A DNA stretch of 64,000 bases from Mytilisepta virgata (lineage: Eukaryota; Mollusca; Bivalvia; Mytilida; Mytilidae). Below are positions 47,324 to 58,302 of this stretch, one piece after another. The first letter of the stretch is position 1. Every line of letters starts with the position of its first letter. The notes below the pieces were generated by a model that did no database searches, was not told the origin of the DNA, and saw only the letters and a program-made list of their open reading frames with translations. The DNA lies in NCBI GenBank assembly GCA_028015205.1, contig CM051512.1, positions 4,214,755 to 4,278,754 of the forward strand, read 5' to 3'. Both the position numbers and the translations under genes were made by a program.

Positions 47324-47912
47324 GTAAGTTTACTTGATGGATTAGTTTTCATTTTTCGATACACATGATAAAGTGAATAAATGTTTCTCCAGGGATAATA
47401 TTGCGAACATGGCAAAGAGTGACATCAAAACAAACAGTAGTCGTTCAAAAAGAACAAATCTCACCAGGAACAGGGAACCCTCTAAAACATAAACTGTTCT
47501 GGTACTCCGGAAGGGTAAGCATAACTTTCAAGACTTCTGTCATATCGCTTGAATGACGTATTGATACTATTATAGATCACCTGAAATAAAAGGTTCAAGA
47601 TATTTACATGTAACCAGATGAACAGAAAAGGATTTGAACGAACAGCAGTCATATACAGAGAAAATGAATGGGCAACAGGGGCCTCGAAAAACATAAGATT
47701 TCGGGGTACCCCGGTATGGTAAGCATTTCCTGTCACTTATATGGACCATCTTTTAGTAACCAAACAAAATGTAACTAAATGAAACCTTAAAAAGCATATT
47801 TTCCTACGTGTACAGGAATGCTTGCGCTTGCATATGTCTACATGTAACAGTCAAGTCCTGATAAAAGCTTTGGACATTATTTATACAAACTATCTCTTTG
47901 TTTAATTTTCAG
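47324..47912. other. Intron 3 of tetraspan gene 2, with repeat fragments
   Basis: Two fragments with TACTCCGGAAGGGTAAGCAT and TACCCCGGTATGGTAAGCAT (about 47500 and 47705) resemble the CTTACCCTTCCGGAGCAG phrase of the window-start family in reverse. The antisense open frame over them is repeat-derived. Confidence 0.4.
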
Positions 47913-48269
47913 GGAAAAACAGCTTTTGCTCTAACGATAGTCTGCTTCTTAGGATTCGTCATATCAATAGTACCGCCGATTGTTTCAGGAGTATTTAGTT
48001 CCAAAAGTAACACATCACACTATAATATTGCCATGGTAACCGTTATAATTTTGTGTATTTGTTTGATTGTAAACATTTACAGTTCATATTTCATTGTATT
48101 CATATACGATCTCAGATTATTGAAAAGAAAGTCAACTTTCACAAAAAGACACGGTGCTTTACAAACACGCAATTCCTGGAACGGAAAGAGTGATATTACG
48201 CAACTGTCAACCATTTCTCATATTTCTGATAAAGAAATTGAAACAACTGGTCAAGACACATACTTATAA
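47913..48269 (+). CDS. Tetraspan membrane protein gene 2, terminal coding exon
   Basis: The acceptor TTTAATTTTCAG ends at 47912. The phase 0 frame runs to TAA at 48267-48269. It encodes membrane segment 3 (FALTIVCFLGFVISIVPPI) followed by VSGVFSS, identical to gene 1. Then come a short loop SKSNTSHYN with an N-T-S sequon but no cysteines, membrane segment 4, and a 60-residue basic tail (LLKRKSTFTKRHG) rich in Ser/Thr, without PPxY. The tail is therefore functionally unlike that of gene 1. Confidence 0.8.
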   Translation, partial: GKTAFALTIVCFLGFVISIVPPIVSGVFSSKSNTSHYNIAMVTVIILCICLIVNIYSSYFIVFIYDLRLLKRKSTFTKRHGALQTRNSWNGKSDITQLSTISHISDKEIETTGQDTYL

Positions 48270-51116
48270 GACGGACCCTGCATGTATATCTGCATGACTG
48301 TTGAACTATGTACATTCACCCAACATTTTTATTACGCATTAATTGATATTGGTGTAATATTACATTATATCGTGTTGGTTTTTTTTTATGCTTGATGACC
48401 TATTTTGCTCATCAAATTAACTGAAAAAAAATATGTATCTGTTGATTCACGTTATTACTTTAACTGCCCCAAATAGGAATTGGGTGCAGTTGTAGTTTAG
48501 TCATTACCCGGCTGCCATACATCAGTTTTTTTTTTAAATACACTAGTGTTTAGTTGCACTATTTTCACATGTGCAACCGACAACGCCGGAAAGACGTCTT
48601 AGTTTATTCTGCGAAAGCTACTTTCATTAAGTATAAACTATGGTGCAATCGCATCTACAGGAATTACTCTTCACAAAGTATCTCAGATGTTATGAGAAGG
48701 AGAGTCATTGTTCAAACTTTTTAAAAGTATTTCCCCTGAGATTTTCTAATACATAATAAATATGGGTTGTTAAAAACCCCTAGCAATAAAACCTCAATAA
48801 AATTTATCCGTGTTAAAAGTAGCTACTGAAAAGAGAAATCAAGAATTCTGCAGTCTTTTCCCAGATTTCATTTAGACAGCGACTTTTGTAAAAAAAAAAA
48901 TGCTGAAGAAGCAACAAGTGTTTAAAGCAAAATCTATTGGGACATGGTATAATTGTTCAATAAAATAAAATAAAATAAAATAAAATTAATCAATCAATGA
49001 AATGACAAGAAATGTTCCAACAAAGAAAATTAAATAAATAACGGAAATTGACAAATTAACTCAATAAAATTTAGATACGCGACGTGCGGCATTTTTTTTT
49101 GACACTTTGGAGAATTCCGGTCAGGATTTTTAAATTTTTTGCAAAGTTTGGTTTTTATAAAGCACTGAGCAGAATTCAGCCCCCCCCCCCCAACCCCCCT
49201 CCCTCCCCCGAGCTAAAATTAAAGTTCAACTATATAATTTCTTGAGTTATATGATGTTTTTTGCATAACACATTTGCTTCCTATGTTGGCACCTGTCTAG
49301 ACAAGTAACCCTAAAAATGTCTAGGGCTGAAAGATGTTGAAAAAGACCTGGCGGAAACTGATACTTACCATGATGGTCCGGTTTTTATATTGTTTCCGGT
49401 TACTTTGACGTCATAAATGTAACGTCTGCCAGAAACTATGCAGCATGCTGTTTTTATTCATTTTATTATTCATAGAGTCGTATATTGGTAAGTATTTAAT
49501 ATAGAACATAATATACAACAACAATTTATTAAGGAAGCTCTTTCTAAAATGTATGTGACTGTTATAAAGTGACGACTCATGACTTCAAAGTCAAAATAAT
49601 GTTTTTCTGTTGACGTTTTTTCGATTTTTTTTTCCAAATCTATCAAAATCTTCAGCTTTCAAACTCTGCATAATTACTTTGACCCTGAGAGAAATACATA
49701 AAATAAATGTACAAAGGACGCCGGACAACGAAATGACGAAATTTCATGGTTTTTCCCGCAATTCATTGATTGCAAATTCTCGCAATGTTTTCGGTTAAAA
49801 AGGACACCTACTCCTGCCTTTGTACTGGTATACATACATAAAATATATTAAAGATCAACTACTGTAGATATGAGAGGTGATATTACAATTAATAAAAATG
49901 TAAATAAACAAATGAATAAAGAAATAAAAATAGAAATATTTTATTTGTTCAAACACATTTACAATAAATGGTCATGACACATAAACAATAATATACAATA
50001 TAAAGAAAATAAAAGGTTGTTATAAACTAAAGATAAAGATAAAGTATTAAAACTTAAATATAAACATGCACCACAAGATTGGTATAAAAAAGTCCATGAC
50101 CAATCAATGTCCAAACATATATCACACTTTGATATTATATACAGGAGTTTGATATCATATCGAGTATACTTTATTGACATGTTGAAGCGGTCCATTTGCC
50201 CCACCTTGTCAGAGATCTAGTTTTCAGTAATTTTGTTCCCCCTTTTATTTAATTAATTAATTATTAAAGGAATTATCTATTTCTGTCGAAATAATTCCCC
50301 CCCCCCCCCCCCCCCCCCCCAGTGTTAGAAATAACTTTTTAACTTAAGAATCCACCTGCCCTCATAGATTTCAGCTTGTACAATGAAATGTGTTAAAACT
50401 TACAGAAAACTTCACTTAGAAAATATAGTATTGTTAATGTCTTATTGATGACCATGTTGGCCTCTGAATTTAAATATTTATTGAATTTATTTATATTAGT
50501 TTTACTGTTTTTGTGACTTTTTTCAACATAACGAATTATAATGGTTAATAGAATAAAAAAGATGTTGCTTTTTATTTCATAATAACAACTACTGTCCCAC
50601 AAGTCACAAAACTCTTGGAGAGTATGTTTTGCATGTGCTATTTTATCATTATATTAATAAAATGTTTGTCCAGAGACTGTCAACTGTCATTATTTTCCTC
50701 TTTAAATACTTTCTTGAATAAAATATCGTTGAATGTTTAATGGCCTTTTTAACAATTGATAGGGTCCACAAACTAAGTTAATTTTGTCAACCATAACAAC
50801 CAATTGTTAAAAAAGGCAATTATACATTCAAAGATATTTTTTCTTCGAATTTCTTGAATAAATAAAAAAAGTTAATAATAGAGTAAAAAACCAATAATGA
50901 AACGGACATTACTTACTGTAGCCCTTTAAAAACTCAAGTTGTCAAGAAGAAGTCTGAGGCTTTCTTATTTATAAAGCAAATGGCCTACTGGCCAAAGTAA
51001 ATGTTTATCTTCCAGGATGTTACCCCATGCACATGTAGGCACGGTCAGATTGAAGTCTTTGATTCAGGGGTAAAGGGAGGGGTCTCGCGTTACAGAAACC
51101 CGATGTTGCCATTTTT
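48270..51116. other. No gene recognised
   Basis: Intergenic. It contains an (AAAAT)n-type microsatellite at about 48958-48986, C-runs at about 49178-49206 and 50297-50321, and a partially inverted pair around 50745-50825 (TTTTAACAATTG against CAATTGTTAAAA). Short open frames lack motifs. Confidence 0.45.
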
Positions 51117-52030
51117 ATACGCCCGTCAAAATTTTGACGAGACGTATTATGGTATACAAATCTCCGGCGTCCGTCTGTACGTCGTAAACATGTCGCGCCG
51201 TAACTTGAGAACAACTCATCCAAATTTCACGAAACTTAACATAGTTGTTTCTTATGATGGTCAAACGATCTGTATACTTTTTATTGAAAATAAGATTAAA
51301 ACTTTTTCAGTTACGGAACTAGCTTGTAACTAAAACAGAAGTGTGTTTTTTTTTCACATGTCGTGCCGTATCTCAAAAACGATTTATGATTATTGCATAA
51401 AACTTTACACACTTGTTAGTTATATAAATCTAAAGATCTGTAAACTTTTTGGTGATGATTCAAAATTTTATTTTAGAGTTATTGAGTTTTTTTGTAAAAA
51501 AAAAGGGGGGGGGGGGAGGTTTCACATGTCGCGCCGTATCCCAAAAACGATTTATGATTATTGCTTAAAACTTTATACACTTCTTAGTTATATTAATCTA
51601 AAGATCTGTATACTATTGGTGATGATTGAAATTTTATTTTAGAGTTATTGAGTTTTTTGTAAAAAAAAAAAAAGGGGGGGGGGGGTTCACATGTCGCACC
51701 GTATCTCAAAAACGATTTATGATTATTGCATAAAACTTTACACACTTCTTAGTTATATTAATCTGAAGATCTGTATAATTTTTCGTGATGATGATTTATT
51801 TTATTTTTGAGTTATTGAATTTTTATTGAGCTTTTTGGTAAAAAAGGCAGTCTTAAAACTCTTTTTTGGTCACATTTCGCGCCGTATCTCTTATTGCTTA
51901 AAAGTTTACACGCTTATGTTTTGCCGGGTTTCCATATACATCCCACCAGCAGCTCCACTACTCGATAAAGGAGGATTTATTATGTTTTTTTTTCACAAGA
52001 CGACGGGCGTATCATGCACTCGTGGCGCAG
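51117..52030 (+). mobile_element. HINE-like element, ATACGCC family, copy 2
   Basis: The 5' ATACGCCCGTC pairs locally with GACGAGACGTAT and distally with GACGGGCGTAT at 52002-52012. A 3' stem-loop TGCAC/GCGCA follows. Three tandem units with ATGTCGCGCCGTATC and AAGATCTGTATAC are separated by A/G-runs (51497-51515, 51660-51687). Same orientation as copy 1 at 22287-23340. Confidence 0.7.
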
Positions 52031-52370
52031 ATCTTTATTTATTTAGGCATTGCATTTGTTTGCCTAGACTTTTTCACCGTCTACAATTGACCCTTTTTAT
52101 TACACATTTGTGTTTTTAATAGGAGGGGTTTCAGGAATTTTCTCTTTCGACTGCGTTTATACTCCGACTGCAGAAATATGGAGTTCGTACACATGGATAT
52201 GTCTCAAGAACCGTCTTTACATATATGGTTGAATGCTTCTGAAATAAATCAGAATTGTTCCAATACTTTAATCATTTGAAAAGAACTCTGATAAATTTCA
52301 AGCTGCATAATATTTTATCATAACGGTATAAACATTTCGGCTCTCCATGAACGAATAGCCTAAGAGTTTA

Positions 52371-53110
52371 ATGACAAATGTGTATGGGGTTTATATATCT
52401 CAACATGTTCGATTCGATCGTTTCGGTAACAACCTATTTGATTTTAACGAAAAAATTATCTGTAATGACTGTATTACTGAAAAATTAATACGCCAGGGAT
52501 TTCGATATCACAAACTTGTCAAAAGTTTTACTAAATTTAATTATCGGTACAAGGACCTCATTCGTAAACATAAATCAACGTGCAAACATCTTATATGTTT
52601 AGGTATACTGTGTATAGTGTGCCGTCCATTTTGTTGAACTAGTATACATTATTGTTTAAGTGCCAGCTGAAGCCCGCCTCCCTTATGCGGGCTATTCTCT
52701 TTGCATTGAAGACCCATTGGTAGCCTTGAGCTGTTTTTTGCTCTTTGGCCGGGTTGTTGTCTCTTTGACACATTCCCTGTTTCCATTCTATATTCTATGT
52801 AGACAGCACATTATCACAAATGTTTAAAATATAAAAGTAATTGCCTATTTATCAGACAAATTGTTATGCTAATAAATTTAAGCATCCCTAAATATGCATC
52901 TATGAAGACCTAGCTTTATGAAAAAGTCAAAGACAAATGTTGCTGTTACGTTTTATTTAGATCCAAACTTTCACTAAGAATATTATATTATAAAACAATA
53001 CCTTATAAAAAAAACAAGTTAATTCAAAAACATTTCTTAAAAATCTCTTTGAAACTTACAAAAGATATTGTTTTCATACAGAGCAGTATGTATCGATTCT
53101 AGTAATTAAT
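52371..53110 (+). mobile_element. 3' end of a retroelement: reverse-transcriptase C-terminus plus 3' UTR (empty-site copy)
   Basis: The 88-residue frame at 52371-52637 includes VYGVYISQHVRF, LIRQGFRYHKL and FTKFNYRYKDLI. These fit a C-terminal block I know from many bivalve reverse-transcriptase proteins; the element class (possibly Penelope-like) is uncertain. The frame is preceded by stops, so the element is 5'-truncated. Its 3' region (52600-53110) is repeated at 56755-61262 with two later insertions. A GCCCGCCTCCC ... GCGGGC stem-like phrase lies near 52672-52692. Confidence 0.5.
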
Positions 53111-53566
53111 TAATGTAATAATAAGTTAATTAACACTAATTCAGTGCAAACAACTGGAAACAATCTGGGTCTCTCCGTTACAGTTTAACTACTCTTGGTA
53201 AACTTTTGACACCTTTGTTTTAGAATTCATTTAGTAATGATAAAAACTTGTTACATCTTTACACTTGTTAGCGACAATAAGCAAAATCAGGGCAGTAGGA
53301 TTAAATCCTAGGCAATAAGGCTAGCTAATGCATAGGCAGTACCTCTAATGCCAAATTGGGTAATTGGGCATGATTAAAATTAAGTACAAATGTACAAGGA
53401 TTTAAGCCAAAATCCGGAAAAACCTGCCAATGCATTAGATTTAATCATTAAAACGTAAATTGGAGAAGTAACTAAAGTCTAATGTGTGTCTCACATACTT
53501 CAGGAACTGATGGCTATATCAGACCGGGTGCGCACGCAATAAATACTTAGGCAGTATATGATAAGC
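53111..53566. other. No gene recognised
   Basis: AT-rich with a loosely inverted pair (AATGCATAGGCAG at about 53327 and CTGCCAATGCATT at about 53425). Nothing coding. Confidence 0.35.
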
Positions 53567-53704
53567 AGATTAATACATGACCTAATCCATATCGGACCGG
53601 GTATCATCCCTCGACCCATATCGGACCTCGGGCAAGCCCCCAGTCTGATATGGGAGTCTCGGGATGATACCCGGTCCGATATGGATTAGGTCATGTATTA
53701 ATCT
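53567..53704. repeat. Foldback with perfect 44-bp arms
   Basis: Arms 53567-53610 and 53661-53704 are exact reverse complements (left arm begins AGATTAATACATGACCTAAT, right arm begins GGGATGATACCCGGTCCGAT). The 50-bp spacer itself contains diverged CATATCGGACC and TCTGATATGGG phrases that continue the inversion. Perfect arms suggest a recent insertion or recent arm homogenisation. Confidence 0.88.
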
Positions 53705-54424
53705 ATAAATAGTATTTATCTGAAATTCACTAATTGCCTGAAATCATGGTCGGTAAAAAATATTCATTAGATTTCAGAAAGTATACTTTATGCCTGAAAT
53801 TTTCAGGCAATAGTTTATAACCTGTGACTGCTGCTTACAAATTAAAGACATAATCGTCCCTATTAAAACTGACCGTACTCTTAGATTTTCATATGAAAAT
53901 TTTGATATGTCATACATGTACATGTAATTTAAGGTATTATCGCTGCGACACATATGCTTTGGCTCTTTAGGTTACCTTGATGGTTCTTTTGTGTAAATGG
54001 AGGTGATTTTGAAAAATTCCAAACTTAAAGTAAAAGTAGAAAACTGTACTGTCGGAATCGATAGTGAGCCTTGTACATGTACCGCCTGTAAGTAGTTGGG
54101 ACACTTACCTATAGTACAAAATATAAAACTTTATTCCCATGCAATCATTCTATTAAGAAATTAAATCAATAAACCACATGGAAAACGAAAAAAGCTTAGA
54201 TCACAAGCTTAAGGTGCTCGCTGGTCATGTTTTGGTCTTTTTGTCAGATTTTCGGAATCCTCTGGTTTTATCCATTTCTTAAACATGAAATTTTTTGCCA
54301 CTGAATCCCCACTTTTTCTTTTATAATTCAATCATATATACCTTAAAATGGTATTTGACAAAATTTTATGAAATCCTTTTTATTTTTTCATACATCTTTG
54401 AGAGACTGATGTTGTCAATGCTAT
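53705..54424. repeat. Family K fragment and GCTCGCTGGTCATG repeat
   Basis: 54080-54212 matches the beginning of the family K copy at 8660-9010 (TGTAAGTAGTTGG, GATCACAAGCTTAA). It is followed directly by the GCTGGTCATGTTTTGGTC repeat. 53705-54079 holds nothing recognised. Confidence 0.45.
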
Positions 54425-55409
54425 TTGTCAAGTGGTTTCAGACAAGAAGGTCTTTCAATGAATTTCCCGCAGGGTTCTATGTTAAACTAAGTTCGGCTGT
54501 GGCGGCTATCTTGGTGAACAGTCCGGGTCATTGGACATACTTCTGAAATAGAACCTCTTAAGGACCATTACTGCCAACTTTGGTCCCAACTGGCCTTGTA
54601 GTTTCCTAGAAGATTTTTTAAATCACCCCCCCCCCCCCCCACCCATTTTGGCCCAGTGGTTTCTGAGGAGCTCTTTAAAGGAAAGTTCACGCTGGATGCC
54701 GTCTTTAAAGGGCAAAAACTCCTATAAGGGGTCAATCAATGATTTTGTTCATATTGACTTTTTTTTTGTAGATCTTACTTTGTTGATGCTGGATGCCGTC
54801 TTTAAAGGGCAAAAACTCCTATAAGGGGTCAATCAGTGATTTTGTTCATATTGACTTTTTTTGTAGATCTTACTTTGTTGATGCTGGATACCGTCTTTAA
54901 AGGGCAAAAACTCCTATAAGGGGTCAATCAATGATTTTGGTCATGTTGAGTTAATTTGTATATCTTACTTTGTTGGACATTTTGCTGATTACAGTTTGTC
55001 TTTATCTATAATCATCTTCAAGATAATAACCTAAAACTGCATGTTTTCTTAAAATTAACAATTCAGGGGGAATAACCCAACAAAGGGTTGACCGATTCGT
55101 CTGAAATTTCATATCAGGTAGATCTTGACCTGATGAACATTTTTACCCCAATGTCAGTTTTGCTCTAAATGCTTTAGTTTTTGAGATATAAGACAAAAAT
55201 TGCTGTTTACGCCTATGTTCTATTTTTAGCCATGTCGGCCGTGTTGGTTGGCAGGCGGGGTCATCGGACATATTTTTTAAACTAGATACCCTAATGATGC
55301 TTGTGGCTAAGTTTGGTTTCATTTGGCCCAGTAGTTTCAGAGGAGAATTTTTTTGTAAAAGTTAACGGACGACGGACGACGGACGCCAAGTGATGAGAAT
55401 AGCTCACTT
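54425..55409 (-). mobile_element. HINE-like element, AGCTCACC family, reverse copy with a 95-bp tandem triplication
   Basis: Reverse-complement phrases of the family (GGCGGCTATCTTGGT, GATCTTGACCTGATGAACAT, GACGGACGCCAAGTGATGA) run leftward from AGCTCAC at 55401. A block beginning GATGCCGTCTTTAAAGGGCA is repeated three times at about 95-bp intervals (54695-54960). Both ends are truncated. Confidence 0.62.
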
Positions 55410-55573
55410 GACCCTTTTTGCATGAAAATTCTAAAACCTTAATGGCATCTGCATATGGTGCATCACAATAATGTAAAGAAATAAAGTGCATAAAATCGAA
55501 ACATGAAAGACGAGTTTAGGTCACAAGCTTGAATTCAAAATTTTGATAGTTCGACCCCTGTGGGCCCCTTTTT
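55410..55573 (+). repeat. Family K fragment interrupted by a HINE-like insertion
   Basis: It has AAAACCTTAATGGCATCTGC, then ATCACAATAATG, CACAAGCTTGAATTC and GTTCGACCCCTGTGGGCCCC. The family K sequence resumes at 56352 with AAATTTTAAAAC. The copy at 61490-61690 is continuous through this point. Confidence 0.5.
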
Positions 55574-56351
55574 AGCTCACCTGGCCTGAAAGGCCATGTG
55601 AGCTTTTGTCATCACTTGGCGTCCGTCGTCTGTCCGTCCGTCCGTCCGTCTGTCCGTCCGTCCGTCCGTCCACAATTCACATTTTAATCTTCTCCTCTGA
55701 AACCACTGGACCAATTTCAACCAAACTTTGCAGGAATGGTCCTTGGGTGGTCCCCTTCCAGAATTGTATCAGGGGTCGCAATCCACCAACAAACATGGCT
55801 GCCGTTACTAAAAATAGAAAAAAGGGGGTGGTTTCTTAAAAAATCTTCTCCTCCAAAACTACTCAACCAATTTATGTCAAACTTAAGTGGAATGGTCCTT
55901 AGATGATCCTCTTTCAGAATTGTATCCGATGACTCCACCCGCCAATCAAGATGGCTGCCACAGCCGAACTTAGTTTAACATAGGACCCTATGGGAAATTC
56001 ATTAAAAAATCTTTTTGTCTGGAACCACATGCTCAATTTGAATCAAACTTTGATGGAATGGTCCTTAGATGATCCTCTTTCAGAATTGTATCCAATGACC
56101 CCGCCCACCAACCAAGATGGCTGCTTCAGCCGAACTTAGTTTAACATAGGACCCTATGGGAAATTCATTAAAAAATCTTCTCGTCTGGAACTACTTGCTC
56201 AAATGGAACCAAACTTTGGTGGAATGATCATTAGGTAGGTCTCTTTCAGAATTGTATCCGATGACCCCACCCGCCAAACAAGATGAATTTTAATGTCAAC
56301 TTTGGCAACTGTATGCCAGGTGAGCGATTACAGGCTCCTGGGAGCCTCTGG
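55574..56351 (+). mobile_element. HINE-like element, AGCTCACC family, best-preserved ends
   Basis: The 5' AGCTCACCTGGCCT pairs with AGGCCATGTGAGCT (hairpin). Then CACTTGGCGTCCGTCGTC and a (GTCC)n run follow. Next are units with CTCCTCTGAAACCACTGG and AAGATGGCTGC. The subterminal CAGGTGAGC is the inverted match to the 5' end, followed by the palindrome AGGCTCCTGGGAGCCT and CTGG. The host repeat joins directly at TTTT on the left and TTTAA on the right with no duplication. All of this fits a non-autonomous Helentron. Confidence 0.75.
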
Positions 56352-56754
56352 TTTAAATTTTAAAACATTAATGCTCATCTACAGGTAGTATGCAACCATT
56401 AGATACTGTTGTCAAGTCATTAAAGATGGGCATTTTTGGGGATTAATATTAATTCACTCATAGGGTCTTTGCATCGGAAATAAACACATTTATACTAAAA
56501 CAGTGGTTGGCATGATACAGGTTATGTTCTTCTTGTATATTATAAATTTATGATACTAAACCCCAAACGGAAGGGATTGTGGCTGATTTCTTATATCATA
56601 TAGACATAATCTTTTAATCAGTTTAAGTGAGGTTTGGAGCTGGCATGTCAGTAACTGCTAGTAGTCCTTTGTTAATATATATTGATCATTGTCATTTTGC
56701 TTAGTTTTTTCTGTTACCTTTTTTAACATCGGACTCGGACATCTTTTGAACTGA
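56352..56754. other. Family K remnant then unrecognised sequence
   Basis: 56352-56430 continues family K (CTACAGGTAGTATGCAACCA). The remainder to the retroelement copy at 56755 has no supported feature. Confidence 0.4.
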
Positions 56755-57052
56755 GTTTTACTGTGTATAGTGTGCCGTCAATTTTGCTGAACTAGTATAC
56801 ATTATTGTTTAAGGGCCAGCTAAAGCCCGCCTCCCTTATGCGGGCTTTTCTCGTTGCATTGAAGACCCATTGGTAGCCTTGAGCTGTTTTTTGCTCTTTG
56901 GCCGGGTTGTTGTCTCTTTGACACATTCCCCGTTTCCATTCTATATTCTGTGTAGACAGCACATTAACACAAATGTTTAAAACCTAAAAGTAATTGCCTA
57001 TTTATCAGACAAATTGTTGTGCTAATAAATTTAAGCATCCCTAAATATGCAT

Positions 57053-58123
57053 AACCCTATTGTGAAAGTTCAGATAAAATTTGCTAAATTTATTCTAGGA
57101 GTGAACAGAGCTGCTGTAAATTTAGCAGTCTTCTCAGAGCTTGGCATTTATCCCATTATCATCCAAGCATTAAAATTATCAATAGGATACTGGCTTCATG
57201 TCTTAGAATCTAAGGAAGTACTTCTCATTGAGACATATAAAGCAAACATCACAATGACTGATGGATTTGCATCAAAAATAAATCTACTGTTAAGTAAATT
57301 AAATTTCTCACATATTTGGGAAAATCAAGGCACATTTTCAAAGAAAAGATTATTATATTCTATTTATTATAAGTTAATTGAAAATTATAAAAGTCATTGG
57401 AAGGAGAGTCTATATAATGATAGCAACTCTGTAACTGGTAATAAATTAAGAACGTACAGGAAGATAAAAGTTTCCTACAAAAAGGACATATATCTAGATT
57501 TAAACCTTGATAAAAACATTATAAGATATCACACCAAAATTAAAATAAGCAATAGTAATCTTGCCATAGAACAGGGAAGGCACAATAGAACACCAGTGGA
57601 AAAAAGACTTTGCCCCTTGTGTAAATTACATATAGAAGATGAATATCATTTTACTATAATATGTCCATTCCTCAAAAATATCAGAGAAAAATTATTTATC
57701 GAAATTACTGATATAATTCCTTCCTTTAAAGATCTTGATAATGAAGCAAAATTTATCTTTTTATTTACATGTGAAGAATATGATGTTGTTAAAATTATTG
57801 TCAGCAGAATTGGTGAAATGTACAGTACTCGGTATGAGTTGATTACCAATGTTTAACCTGAATTTTGAATTATTATTTATTCATTATGATTTAACTCTTT
57901 CACTTGTTATACATATGATATAGCTGCACCACCTGCCAATAAAGCTAGTTACCAACTTTTTAATTCATTAGGGGATGAGGCCTGCGTCTCGGAATTAAGT
58001 AATGTAAATGTATATTGTGTATGTTTTTAATTTCTATATGTACATATGTATTAATGATGACAATCCTGCAGTTTGGATTTTGAATCAATAAAAATATTCT
58101 ATTCTATTCTATTCTATTCTATT
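57053..58123 (+). mobile_element. 5'-truncated non-LTR retrotransposon (LINE) fragment
   Basis: The insertion lies between TAAATATGCAT and CTATGAAGACC, which are contiguous at about 52891-52915. An open frame of about 267 residues (to 57856) is the C-terminal part of a LINE polyprotein. It has KFAKFILGVNRAAVNLAV, then RHNRTPVEKRLCPLC and EDEYHFTIICPFLKNIR, giving the CPLC-x(n)-H-x4-C zinc-binding signature common after the reverse-transcriptase thumb. The apparent start codon (57047) belongs to the host repeat, so the frame is a fragment. The 3' end has CAATAAAAAT followed by an (ATTCT)n tail. Confidence 0.72.
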
Positions 58124-58302
58124 CTATGAAGACCTAGCTTTATGAAAAAGTCAAAGACAAATGTTGCTGTTACGTTTTATTTAGATCCAAACTTTCACTA
58201 AGAATATTATATTATAAAACAATACCTTATTAAAAAAAACAAGTTAATTTAAAAACATTTCTTAAAAATCTCTTTGAAACTTACAAAAGATATTGTTTTC
58301 AT

